Of a stretch of 64,000 bases of DNA, positions 23,145-35,100 are shown piece after piece. Under the pieces are notes generated by a model. That model was given only the letters and a program-made list of their open reading frames with translations, was not told the DNA's origin and ran no database searches. The stretch lies in NCBI GenBank assembly GCA_030407005.1, contig JAUDYN010000005.1:3984417-4048416 (forward strand), written 5' to 3'. Both the position numbers and the translations under genes were made by a program. This DNA is from Desarmillaria ectypa. Lineage: Eukaryota > Basidiomycota > Agaricomycetes > Agaricales > Physalacriaceae. Each line of letters starts with the position of its first letter. Within the stretch, counting starts at the first letter, position 1.

Positions 23145-23645
23145 TATCTCCTGTAGACTGGATATGCTCTTATCACGTTTGCAGCTATGTGTCTATCTGC
23201 CGCACCATTTCTTATTATTTCTAGTCCATTCAGCATTTAGACTCTTGCTAACTTGATGCACATACATGTTAGATCGATTCATTGCTATCACGATAATTGT
23301 ATGAGTCTGCATTGTAATACCATTTTATGATTGTCCAGAGATCGCCGAAAATGTAAATCTTCTATTGCGCTCCTGCCATAACATACACATTTTCTTATGC
23401 ATAAGAGCACTTACTTTGAGTACAACAAAGGGAGCAGTTACATGTGAGAAGTCAGCAATGCCTTTTTGAATTTCAAGATTTGATCATGGTATCACGTTGA
23501 TGTACTTTTTTTTGCACTGCTGAACAGACAGGCATTGGTGAGTAGTCGGCAGTCACCTATGCCATGATAGAGAGACAAGTTATAAGGTGTAAAATCGGAT
23601 GGACATTGTAGCCGGTCTTACTTGAGCCATTTCATAGGATTTTCA
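23145..23645. other. Arm DNA without recognised gene
   Basis: AT-rich sequence shared with 63,100-63,590 inverted, including a run 'tttttttgcactgctgaacagac'. No gene or terminal repeat seen. Confidence 0.4.
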
Positions 23646-25139
23646 TGTGAGATGGAATAACCACATTCCATCCTTCAAGGGAAACAGGTCACCTGCCTCG
23701 TCCTCATCCCCATTCCACATAGCACATGCTGCAGCCCACCTCTAATGCATCACCAACGCATTCTCCGCCAACATACATCCATCTGAATCATCTTGTATCG
23801 ACACAAGGGCCTTGTCCCTATGCTGCTGATAATGCAAATACGCAGCATACTCTTCTCGTTCACTCACAATTTCTACTGCTGTCAGTTGACCGGGACACTT
23901 AGCAGGAGAGGTGCATTGTTACATAATAGAAGTCCAATTCTTCACATATCTGATAGACAAGATAACACAAGTGGTGCAGACTGTCAGCATAACACCACAA
24001 CACAGTATCAGGCAATGTCATCAGCAAGTTGAGAACCACATCAGAACATTTCACATGAGAATACTTGTGACTCATCTGTGCTGTTTAGTGAGTCTCCATT
24101 CCAATTCAGATTGTTCTTTGAGCTCGAGCGGAGTGTCTTGGGGGGCATCTCTAGAAAACTGAAGGGACCATCTGGGAATGGGATAAGGCTACCCTCATAG
24201 TGGATTGCGGGTGTGATATCGGGGCCCATGAGATATGGAATAGCAGTCGCTCCTTACCAGTAAATACATGATGTTATTAGCAGCTCCAGAAGGCTTCAAA
24301 ATTCTGTTAGACCTTGAGAAATTGGGATGGGCAAGGAAGGGATATGCTATTGCTGGCTCAGACAGGGGGTCAAGTAGGATACCATTGATACACAGTGGTG
24401 CAGGAGTTGACACAGCTCAGGGAGATCCTGCAGTTTTGACTGGCTCAGGAGTGAGCTGGACAATGGGCAAGAAGAGGTGTTTGCAGCTTGAAATTTGGCC
24501 CTACATAGTGCCAAATGGTGGGTTGCTTGTAAGAAAGTTGTTATATCAGGCCCTGAGGATTGACATCAGCTCCTTTCCAAATACAGGAAAGGAACACTAC
24601 TCATAAGGACCACAGTCACTAATGATAGGTTCCTCTCAGCCAAACCAGTATTAGTTCTTGACAATGAGTCCAATCCAATACTTGTCAGCAGCAGGCTTTT
24701 TATTATCTGTCTCCTTAAAGTACAGTGGTCTACTTTGAAACTTGGGGCCAATATTTGCCTTGAAGAAAAGGCTACTGATCTGCAAAAATGGGTGCTGGTG
24801 AATATTGTCAGTATCGAAGTGAATCAACTTGTGCATGACCACTGTGATATTCTCATCAAAAGCCTTCAGCCAATGGTCCTCCAATGGAGCATCTTGTATG
24901 TTCTATGAGGATGAAATAGCAGCTCGAGCTATGGGATTCCTGCTCCAAGTGAGAACACATGATGTGGGCTTGCCAAACACTTCTTGGACATATTCTATAG
25001 TTGGCTACTTTACTGGTTGTGGACATGTACACAATACCTACTAGCAAGCAGGGAATCCTGATGGTTGCTTCTGCACTGCATTCAAATCTGAAGAGAAAAA
25101 TCTTGTTGCATGATCCTGTACAAGGTATTAGAATCATGG
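23646..25139 (-). pseudogene. APH-like phosphotransferase pseudogene, copy 3 (left arm)
   Basis: Collinear with copy 2 (12.1-13.5 kb) from the C-terminal EEYAAY region near 23,850 to the N-lobe near 25,120, where element A cuts off the N-terminus. Compared with copy 2, nearly every CG has become TG or CA: 24,901-24,960 has one CG where the homologous 60 bp of copy 2 has six. Frames are broken by stops and indels. An antisense frame at 24,268-24,606 is a by-product. Confidence 0.75.
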
Positions 25140-26476
25140 TGATGTGCTTGGTAACAGCGAGTGACAAAAGAATTAGGGAATGGCAATGAACACCAATCAC
25201 ACTAAACCTCTTACTACTCTACACTTAATCACCAATATTGAATTCGGGTGGTTTCGAGTACAATGGAAGCACTCTGCAGACTTCAATAATCAAGTACAAT
25301 TGTCTTAAAAGATGTTTATTCATTACTAGTGAGTTTATACAAAGTACTACTTGTACTAGTGGGGTTGGTAAGACACAATTGGATAAAGAGTGACTTGGTT
25401 TGAGCTACTGCACTCCTTCTGACTAAAACTGCTTCAAACTAGTGGCTCTCGTGGCCCTATACTGCTTCCTACAAGTGATAAAAACTTGACTAGTTGCACT
25501 CTTGGCCTAAGAATAAACTACAACTCCGAGAACTTTGCTTGAACTAACTTCAAAACACTCTGGACCTTTGCAGGACACAACAGTGACTTTAAGGGACTTC
25601 AATTCAATGCAATACCATGGGTGACTTAGCGACTATTAATCACTTCATTGAGATTAAGTGCAAAAGCCTTTAGTTAGGGACACCAGTTACTACCAGTGAG
25701 GGCTCAACTGCAAGGATGGCTTGCCTGCTTTGCATGAGTGCCCATCCCACTACTTATATACTACTGAGGCAAAACTATAAATATCATCTGGGTATAGGGT
25801 ATATTAGTAAGGATTTCTTGGCTAGTCATAAATAATGGTGAATAATCATGCAATAGTCGGTCTAGTCTGTTTTCTTTTCAATTAGTTGGTCTAGAGACTC
25901 CACAGTTGGTCTTTCTGCATCCTTGGCTCAACTACATGCCCTAGTAATGCGGTTATAGGAATATCCAGATATTGGTGCCTGTAACAGTTATCTGATCATG
26001 ATTGAGTATGCCATCTGGCTACACTAGTATCGATCATAAGAGATCTGTATTGCAATAGTCAGATCTGGGCTCCAGGTTAATCCATTCCTAATTTATTTCT
26101 AAGTCCTGTTTCAAGATTGCCATGTGACCAGTTATCCTGACTTAGGCATTTTATGCCCAGTCCAGTTTGCTAGTGACAGAATTTCATGAGATCTGTGTCC
26201 TCTTCTCCTGATTTTGGTCTGCTAGTAGCATCCTTTGTTTACTAGTGGCTGTATTTAGTCCTGCTAGCATTCGAGTTACTAGTCTGGTTGGCTGGTAGAT
26301 TTAACCCACTAATGGTGTCACATCTAAGTCCTGGCTCTACCAGTTGCTTACTGCATTTAACTATCAGCTCGAAGCCTTAGCTATAGTCCTCTATGTATCA
26401 CTAGTATAGGATAGATGTGCAATAGTATTGTTACAATTTCACAAAATCTAGGTGTGAATGCATAGATGGCATATCA
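25140..26476 (-). mobile_element. LTR-like element A (1,337 bp)
   Basis: Same family as B (29,736-31,095) and C (37,701-39,159), with ends TGATATGCC..GCACATCA in element orientation and a short inverted terminal match TGATRTGC. Inside is a TATA box ('cttatatacta' on plus, minus-strand TATATAAG). The size, TG..CA ends and promoter fit a long LTR standing alone. The left flank is the APH-like arm (gaatcatgg) and the right flank is gypsy gag (gcatttggg). These are unrelated sequences with no target duplication, so A sits on a rearrangement joint. Confidence 0.7.
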
Positions 26477-26716
26477 GCATTTGGGAACTCAGGTGAATTG
26501 ACATCAAGGTCAGAACCAACTGGCCACAGATCCATCCAGACATGGACAAGTAGTTGGCCCTTAACAGGGGTGACCCAATCTGAGAGCCTACTGCAAGCAC
26601 CACCATTCATGCTCAAATACATGCCAATTGCTTTTAGAAACTATACCCCCCTGTCCCAGGAGACTTACTACCCAGGCTATGTGCTCGGACACTAAAGGAG
26701 TGACAGGAGCTGGGTC
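26477..26716 (+). pseudogene. Gypsy G1 gag remnant, left part
   Basis: Similar to the gag region at 27,950-28,180 (G2) and 48,480-48,720 (G3), e.g. 'atccagacatggacaagtag'. It ends in gggtc (26,712-26,716), which is repeated after G2 at 36,598-36,602. The gag continues there, so G1 was split by G2. Confidence 0.85.
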
Positions 26717-27110
26717 TGTTACAATTTTTCCATTTATTCTATTATTTCACATCCTGATGCTTATGCATCATCTCCATATCTAACCAATCATACCAAATCA
26801 CCATATCAAGCTGCTAGCATTTCACGGATTCCTAATACCATCACCATAACTGGTCCATAGTCATCTGACACTCTCATGACTCATGCATGGACATTTGCAT
26901 TTCATCTATTATTACACGCCATATTTTCAGTATATAAGTAGAGTAGTTTTGTAGCATACTCTCTATCTTTTGACTAAACTTTAATCATAAACCTTCTACT
27001 ACACACACACTAAAGACCCATGGTCCTCTTATCAAGGGTGATTGTCCAAACATGAGACAGCCCAAGAGTGACCTAGTGTCCCAATTCATGTGTTAGATAG
27101 GGTCATAACA
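26717..27110 (+). repeat. G2 5' LTR
   Basis: Starts TGTTACAATTTTTCC and ends GGGTCATAACA. TATATAAG at about 26,931 is the likely core promoter. The motif ATCTTTTGACTAA (26,965-26,977) starts 34 nt downstream of the TATA start, i.e. at the expected 5' end of the transcript. Confidence 0.93.
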
Positions 27111-27123
27111 TTAGTCGAAAGAT
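27111..27123 (+). promoter_or_regulatory. G2 primer-binding site, complementary to its own transcript start
   Basis: TTAGTCGAAAGAT lies immediately after the LTR and pairs with ATCTTTTGACTAA of the LTR (12 Watson-Crick pairs and one G-U). It shows no tRNA 3'-end complement such as TGG. Family copies: 47,651-47,663 (G3) and 40,901-40,913 (G5, 13/13). Confidence 0.75.
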
Positions 27124-27168
27124 TAACAACCACTTCTTCTACACTAGCCATAAAAGAAGCATCAACCC

Positions 27169-27340
27169 ATGCCTGACAAAAACAAAAACAGAAAAACTAT
27201 TTCACTCAGCATCATAATCGGTGGCACTGCTCTCATCATACTATTCACTGCCCTACTCATACTAACCTATGAAGAGGAGGTTCAAGCCCTCCTATGTCAA
27301 GAATGGCATCTCCACCATTCACCACAACTTCCTCCCTGAC
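27169..27340 (+). pseudogene. G2 leader/N-terminal Gag frame with a transmembrane segment
   Basis: ATG at 27169 opens a short frame with a polar start (MPDKNKNRKTISLS), a hydrophobic stretch of about 20 residues (IIIGGTALIILFTALLILTY) and an acidic/neutral tail (EEEVQALL). The same layout occurs at 47,710-47,830 in G3 and on the minus strand at 40,700-40,860 in G5. It is therefore a conserved part of the family. The frame ends in a TGA in G2; downstream frames continue gag. Confidence 0.7.
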
Positions 27341-29640
27341 CTCCCCAACATCCCCTCTATGTCCTCCAATGACCAGCCACCACCAGAGTGGCAACCACAA
27401 GTATGGACAGCCAGGTCCAAGAAAACCTCTGCAAAAACCTCTTGCATCCCTGGGCCCATTTTGCAGCTTCTTTGGAAGAGTTTTCCCCCACATAGAGACT
27501 CCATCCACACAACTGACAAAAGAGTGGAATGACCCACCTCCCCTATGCCAGAACACCAGTGGAATGTACAGGCTACAATCTGATGATGAGAGTCCCCTCC
27601 TCCCCCCTACACTCCCTCTGCCCATCCCACCTGGGCAAGAATGGGCCATGACAATGGCCTGCATCCCCAGACCCACCTCTATAGCCCCTGGGCCATCAAA
27701 AACCAGGAATGAGGATCTTGGCCTGCAGGAGAGACCAACTCCTCCTCCTCTCTTCCCCTCATAAAAATCACTGATGACAACTTCTCAGCTGAAGAAGCCT
27801 TGGCCACTCCCCTTGCTGCCAACTCTCCCTTCAATATTGATGGGGCCAATTACAAGTGGCCTGAGCTCTCCAATGTCAACAGGGCCCTATTTGGCCTCTT
27901 TAGGACTGCCACCTGGGAGTTACAGCATGCAGATGTGGAGGCCAGAACTGCCTGGCCCTGAATTCATCCTGACATGGACAAGTGGTTGGCCCTCAACAGG
28001 GGTGACCCAGTATGAGGGCCTAATCCAGGCCCCAACATATGCACCCACATATGGGCAAACCAATTTTGTGAGCATTACCCACCTGCTGCAGGAGACCTGG
28101 CTCCAGGTCTCTGACCAAGGACAGCTGAAGAGCAGCATATACTGGGGCATGCCCTCAGAGACTTATGGAGAAGGGAATAGATGGGGGCTAATGCCCAATT
28201 TTAGTAGCCTCATCTATCTGATGGGCTATTATGGCAGGCTGGAATCCTTCCAGCCCCAATATCAATCTTATTCCAATTATCCACCCAACACCCCTGCCCT
28301 ACAATGACAACCCCTTCCAGACTTGCTACCCTGATATCAAATTTGACAATCTGGCTATCACTCCTATCAGAGTGATAGCATTCTATTTGCTGGCATGGGA
28401 GAGGAATCTGAAGCTAGCATGAGCCAAATATCCATTGATACAGAAGAAGGCCAAGAACAAGCAGCAAAAGTCACACTAGTGGAGAAAGAAAGGTGAATCA
28501 AGGAAATGCGAGAGGAACTTGCAGAAGAGGAGAACATGAGAAACCTGATGGTGGAGAGGCTTCATGAAGAAAAAGGGAAAGAGCCAGACTGGGGAAGGCC
28601 AACAGAACTCCCATGGGGATATCCTGCATCAAGACCAGATTGATATTCGATCCTAAGGCTGCCCCCTGGTAAGGGTCCTTCTGACCCTATACCCAATCCC
28701 ATTGGGAATGCACCTGAGGATGCCCCTTATCTGGGCATCAAACCTGTCCTTGTGAAAGCCCCTAATCCATTCAAAGAGGACTATGATGACATTGAATGCT
28801 TTGTTGGCGATTGCATCGCCTACTTCAAAGTGTTCCAGCATTACTTCCAGATGCTGTCACACCTGGTATTGTTCACAACCTTGCACTTTGAAGGGGCCAC
28901 AAAGGATTGGTGGATCTACAAGAGACCTGAGTTCTGGGTTGGCAATGCCCATGATGGCACTGCCACCCACTTTCAATATTGCAACTGGAATGACTTTGTT
29001 GAAATGGTATCCTGCCAATTTAGGAACCCTGCCATTGAAGAAATCCATGAGAAACAAATGTTTGACCTCCAAATGGGAATGCAGCCTGCTTCCCACTACT
29101 TCCAGAAATTGGAAGAAGAGGCTAAATTGGTGGGCTGATGAACCAATGAAAATGAGCATGGCACCATGGTAAAGGCAGTATGTCTAGGAGTACCCTCCTC
29201 CTATATGACCTTCATTTCCAACATGGGGGTCAACATCCCATGCTCATACCCAGAATGGAAGGAACACATCTTATGGATGTACAAAGAATGTCAGTGGAAA
29301 TGGGTCTTTGACCAGACCACCAGTATGCCCAAGGACAGGCAGAAGAAGGATTCCTGCCCCAACCCTCCACAGCAACAGCACCCCAGCAGCAAAGCCATCA
29401 CTGGGGTGACAGGTCCTCAGCCCCAAAGCTGAGTGCTAACACAGGGGTCAGTCGGGATGCTGGTACAGGCCAATGGACAACATATGGAGGAATGGGTAAG
29501 CCAATGGAGATCGACCAATGAAAAGCAGAAGGCTGATGCTTTCAATGTGATGAAAAGGGTCACATGGCCAAGGATTGTCCTAGGAGAAAGGACTACAAGG
29601 ACATTCAGTCAGTAGGGCTCACTAATGAAGTGGTGCCATC
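27341..29640 (+). pseudogene. G2 gag, broken
   Basis: Proline-rich N-terminal region (27,341-28,300), then a retrotransposon Gag core at 28,740-29,140 (ECFVGDCIAYFKVFQHYF, FEGATKDWW, HYFQKLEEEA) and a CCHC zinc knuckle at 29,537-29,578 (C-FQ-C-DEKG-H-MAKD-C). Gag packages the element RNA in virus-like particles. Several stops and frame changes interrupt it; the knuckle is out of frame with the ORF before it. Confidence 0.8.
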
Positions 29641-29735
29641 TATGACCAAAATCGAGGAAGCAAAAGATTAGGTCAACAAGGGTTCAATTCCCCTTGCTTG
29701 ACCAAGCTTCCTAGTGGTGAGTCCTCAGCTTCCGC

Positions 29736-31095
29736 TGATATGCCGTCTATGCATTCACACCTAGATTTTGCGATTTTGTAACAATACTATTGCACATCTA
29801 TCCTATACTAGTGATACATAGAGGACTATAGCTGAGGCTTTGAGCTGATAGTTAAAAGCAGTAAGCAACTGGTAGAGCCAGGACTTAGATGCAACACCAT
29901 TAGTGGGTTAAATCTACCAGCTGGCCAGACTAGTAACTTGAATGCTAGCAGGACTAAGTGAAATACAGCCACTAGCAAACAAAGGATGCTACTAGCACAC
30001 AAAAACCAGGAGCAGAGTACACAGATCTCATCAAGTTCTGTCACTAGCAGCCCAGACTGGGCATAAACACCTAAGTCAGGATAACTAGTCACATGGCAAT
30101 CTTGAAACAGGACTTAGAAATAAATTAGGAATGGATTAACCTTGAGCCCAGATCCGACTATTTTGATATAGATCTCTTATGATCGATGCTAGTGGAGCCG
30201 GACTGCACCCTCGATCATGATCGGATAGCTGTTACAGGTACCAATATCCGGATATCCATATAACCGCGTTACTAGGGCCTGTAGTTGTGCCAAGGGTGCG
30301 GAAAGACCAACTGTGGAGTCTCTAGACCGAATATTTGAAAAGAAAACAGACTAGACCGACTATTGTATGATTATTCACCATTATTTGTGACTAGCCAAGA
30401 AATCCTTACCAATATACCCTATACCCAGATGATATTTATAGTTCTGCCTCAGTAGTATATAAGTAGTGGGATGGGCACTCGTGCAAAGCAGGCAAGCCAT
30501 CCCTGCAGTTGAGCCCTCACTGGTAGTAACTGGTGTCCCCAATTAAAGGCTTTTGTGCTTAACCTCGATGAAGTGATTAATAGTCGCTAAGTCACCCATA
30601 GAATTGCATTGAATTGAAGTCCATTAGAGTCACTGTTGTGTCCTGCAAAGGTCCGGAGTGTTTTGAAGTTAGTTCAAGCAAAGTTCTTGGAGTTATAGTT
30701 TATTCTTAGGCCAAGAGTGCCACTAGTCAGCCAAGAGTGCGGCTAGTCAAGTGTTTATCACTTGTAGGAAGCAGTATAGGGCCAAGAGCGCCACCAGTCA
30801 GAAGCCATTTCAGTCAGAACGAGCGCAGTAGCTCAAACCAAGTCACTCTTATCCAATTGTGTCTTACCCACCCCACTAGTACAAGTAGTACTTTGTATAA
30901 ACTCACTAGTAACAAATAAAACGTCTTTAAGACAATTGTACTTGATTATTGAAGTCTGCAGAGTGCTTCCATTGTACTCGAAACCGCCCGAATTCAATAT
31001 TGGTGATTAAGTGTAGAGTAGTAAGAGGTTTAGTGTGATTGGTGTTCATTGTCATTCCCTAATTCTTTTGTCACTTGCCATTACCAAGCACATCA
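29736..31095 (+). mobile_element. LTR-like element B (1,360 bp) inserted in G2
   Basis: G3 gives the uninterrupted sequence ('cttccgtgggttggacttatg' near 50,291), so the insertion can be delimited: G2 reads ..cttccgc, then TGATATGCC..GCACATCA, then ctgcaggtcggactt. Imperfect flanking repeat ccgc/ctgc. A TATA box (TATATAAG, about 30,459) and AATAAA (about 30,916) are placed as in a U3-R layout. It is almost identical to C and inverted relative to it. No internal region of the parent element is in the window, so its class is unknown. Confidence 0.8.
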
Positions 31096-32100
31096 CTGCA
31101 GGTCGGACTTATGTACAAAATTTAGGACATAACAATACTGCAAAACAATATATGATTTTGTTACAGACCACAAAGCCAAAGAACACCAAAGAATTGAACA
31201 CAAACAGGTACATCACACTCCTGAACAAAGCTGACACAGTAATATATAGCAAATCCCAAACCCCCAATAAGGCGCAGGATTTGCCAGGTGGTGCCAGCAC
31301 TGCCATGAAGTCCACTGAGTTAGCAGCACAGCAAAACTCACCAGATACATGGGTAAAACTGCAGACTGAGGCAAGTAGGTGAGACTTCTTTGGGCCTCTC
31401 AGAAGTCCAAATGCCCCAGCACTCCTGACAAGTCAGGAGACAAGTCCAACAACCTTACCAGGGTCAGTGGAGGACCAGGACAGTGCCTCTCACCAAGGCC
31501 AGGATCGGGGCCATGTGCTATCTAGTCCACTTGGGAGAAACCCTGTGGCAGAGCTGACTGCAATGCTGACAATGGTGAGGGCTGACCTCCTGCCCAGATT
31601 CACATCTGGTACCATGGCTGAGTACTTCACCAGAACAGATAGTAGAAGCAGAACCTCAGAAGCATCAAGCTGAGTCCAGCCTCCTTCCGAGGCTGTTCAG
31701 GTTCTGAAAGCAACCCAAGCTGAAGAACAGAGGGAAGCTGCTAGCATCCAGGCAGTAAAAAGGTGGCATCCAAAGGATCTGAAAGTCTGGCTGAGCCCAG
31801 CAAGACCTCAGTCTGGCTACATCAAGGAAAGTGCTAGCCAGAGACATGGTAGTAAGCCCCCTGACTCAGAGGAGAAAGTATTGGTTGAGCTGCTGATACC
31901 AGCAGATCTTGACTCTGACAACACAGAACAAATGCTGACTTCACCATTTGGTTCTGTAACAGGAACCATTGTTGACATCCCCAAAGATCAGAGTGCAACT
32001 ACCTATCACCCATCACCAGTAGCACTCACAACAGCTGCAGGAAAGGGATCTGCTAGTGCCCAGGTGGTAAAGAGGGGGCATTTCAATAAAACCACCACCA
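31096..32100 (+). pseudogene. G2 gag-pol junction region
   Basis: Continues G2 after element B and matches 50,300-50,940 of G3 in order (e.g. 'accaaagaattgaacacaaacaggta'). Low-complexity polar sequence with no recognised domain; it links the zinc knuckle to the protease. Confidence 0.6.
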
Positions 32101-35100
32101 TTGTCAAAGTACCTGATGAAGAAGACAACATGGCTTTCCTACAATGGAAGGCAAACCAGTCCAAAGCCAGTGTTGACACCCAAAGTCCCACCTAACAAGG
32201 GAGTACTAAATCCTAAAATCCTGCCAGTCATGAGAGTATCCGATCACATGTGGTACAAGCCCTTTGGAGTTGATTGGACTCTACATGCCATTTGTACTGC
32301 CAAGAATTTGGCAACTGCTAAAGCTGTGCTCTCTACTTGAGTGTATCCCAAGCAACTCACAGAAATCACTGACAAACTCGCCAGGAGCCTACAAACTGAA
32401 GAGAGTCTAGCCAGAGAACAACTCTATGAACTTTGAGAACCAATTCGGTATATCCATGGTACCAAAAGTCCAGGAAAGGACTTTCTGGTGGATATCCAAA
32501 TTGCTCCTTGTACAGGAAGAAAAATATTGACAACCTGTGCATTGTTGGATAGCAGCTGCACTGGCAGTTCTATCAACTGAACCTACATTCAACAACACCA
32601 GTTGGACACCAGAAAAGCCACCACCCCAATCCCAGTCTATAACACAGATGGAACCCACAACAAAGCAGGCGACATAACCAAATTCGTGGAAATCCAAATG
32701 ACCATCAGAGACCACGTCAAACAAATTGACCTTGTGGTCATAGACTTAGACTCCAAAACTGTCTACTTGGGCCATGACTGGCTTAAACACCATAATCCGC
32801 TTGTAAACTGGAAAATGGAATCAATGACATTTGGATGATGTCATTGTATCAAGAATTATTTCCCCCTTCCCAATTCTGATGAAGATGACCAATGGGGCAA
32901 AGAATTGGAAGAAGGCAAAACTATTCTTGCAATAAATATGCAAGAAGAAATCATTCTTTGAGCTGTACATCATGCAAATGAATTGGCAGTAGCTGCCAAT
33001 ATAGAAAAACCAAAGAAGACCTTTGAGGAGCTTGTACCTCTGCAGTATCAAACCTTCAGAGATTTATTCTCTAAAGAAAGCTTTGATGAACTACCAGACC
33101 AAAAACCCTGGGACCATGCCATTGAGCTGACCCCCAATGCCAAATCCACACTAGACTGTAAAGTCTATCCACTTAACTGAAATGAGCAACTCCAGCTTGA
33201 CAAATTCCTTGATGAAAATCTTGATTCTGGACATATTCATCCCTCCAAATCCTCCTTTGCTTCTCCTTTCTTTTTTGTCAAGAAAAAGGATGGCTCTCTA
33301 TGACCTGTTCAGGATTACCGAAAACTGAAAGAAATGATGATCAAGAATCATTATCCACTTCCATTAATCTCAGAACTCATTGCCAAGTTATGTGGAGGAA
33401 AGTACTTCTCCAAGTTAGACATTTGATGGGGATATAACAATGTACAAATCTGAGAAGGAGATGAAGAAAAGGCTGCATTCAGAACTAACTGAGGACTCTT
33501 TGAGCCTACAGTTATGTTCTTTGGCCTTACCAACTCACCAGCCACCTTCCAATGGATGATGAATGATATTTTCAAAGATCTGATCACTGGAGAAAAAGTT
33601 ACCATCTATCTCGATGATATCCTTATATTCACTAAATCCTGGTCCGAACACTGAATCATTGTTCAACAAGTCCTCCAATGACTATGAGAAAACAAGTTGT
33701 TTCTCAAAGCAGAAAAATGCGAGTTCGAGGTACTTGAAACAGAATACCTGGGAGTGATCATTAGCAAAGACACAATCCACATGGATCCTGTCAAAATCGC
33801 TGGAATTGTGGAATGGCCTACTCTGACAAAAAAGAAGGAACTTCAGTCTCTCCTAGGTTTTACCAACTTCTACCAAAAATTCATCCATGATTACTCCAAA
33901 ATCATATGACCCCTCACTCAATTAACTGGAAAAGTAGACTGAACCTGGGAGATAGAACAAGAACAAGCATTTTCACAACTCAAAAAGTTGATGACTACCA
34001 ATGTTGTTCTAATGATTCCCTCTGATGAGGGAAAATACCAAGTGGAAGCAGATGCTAGTGATGGAGCCATTGGCACCATCCTAAGCCAAGAACAGAATGG
34101 CAAATGGAGGCCTGTTGCCTTCATGTTAAAAGTGTTAACAGTCACTGAACACAATTATGAAATCTATAACAAAGAATTGTTGGCCATCATGTTAGCCCTA
34201 GAAGAATGGCAACATTACCTAATGGGTGCCAAGGAGACTATTGAGATCTGGACAGATCATCAGAATCTCCAATATTTCCAAAAACCCCAGAAGTTAAATT
34301 GATGCCAAGCCTAATGGGTTACCGAATTGGCTGAATACTACTTTATCCTTCAACATAAAGCTGGAGTCACCAACAAGAAAGCTGATCTTCTCAGTCAAAG
34401 AGATGATCATAACCAAGACAAAGAAGACAATCAAGATGTGATTGTTCTTTCCCCCAAACATTTCTGGGCATTAATACTGCCCACAACCAAGGAAAAAACC
34501 ATGTGTATAAGAGACGCAACCTGACAAAAGAATCAATGGGATCAAGAGATTGAAAAATCCCTGAATCACAAATGAGGAATCACACAAGAAAACAAAATCT
34601 TGTGGTATGACAGATGAATCTATATCCCTCAGAATCCTTCACTTCACAGTGATATCATCACACAATATCATGATCATATTACTGCCAGACACTCAGGCAT
34701 TGCCAAGACCAAGGAACTCATTCTATGGGAATATTGGTGGCTGAAAATGAAGAAAGACATTGAAACCTATATCAAGGGATGTGAAACTTGTCAAAGAACA
34801 AAGAGTGACACACAGGCAAAGGCCACCCCTCTTCATCCCAATACAATCCCAGACACCCCCTGGACTCATATCTCAGTCAATATGATCACTGGACTTCCAG
34901 AATCAGAAGGCTTCGATGCCTTACTGATCATTGTGGATCGATTTTCCAAAAACATAATCCTGATCCCATGCAATGAAGAATTGTCCACTGAAGGATGGGC
35001 TCTCATACTTCAAAACCATGTTTATGCGAAACATGGAATGCCACAAATAGTCATCTTGGACCAAGAACCACAATTCATATCGACATTCATGAAGGAACTT

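Larger units (their letters stand above)
22739..25139 (+). repeat. Left arm of the large inverted duplication
   Basis: The reverse complement of 57,238-58,486 plus 62,754-64,000, nearly base for base. Position 22,739 corresponds to the window's last base, so the right arm continues beyond it. At 25,140 the arm is cut by LTR-like element A. Differences between arms are few and mostly CG versus TG/CA. The arm carries the APH-like pseudogene copy 3 and the 120-codon frame at 22,782-23,144. Confidence 0.93.

Noticed and set aside
24268..24606. ATG-led 112-codon frame identical in both arms (57,744-58,082)
   Set aside because: It is antisense to the APH-like pseudogene; identity reflects the recent duplication, not selection.
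25140..26476. Element A as a DNA transposon because of the short TGATRTGC inverted ends
   Set aside because: The inverted match is only about 8 bp, the ends are TG..CA, and TATA plus AATAAA positions fit an LTR better; no transposase or clear duplication supports a DNA element.
29826..30092. 88-codon frame identical in elements B and C (38,803-39,069)
   Set aside because: It lies antisense within the LTR-like element and lacks domain features; identity is explained by element similarity.
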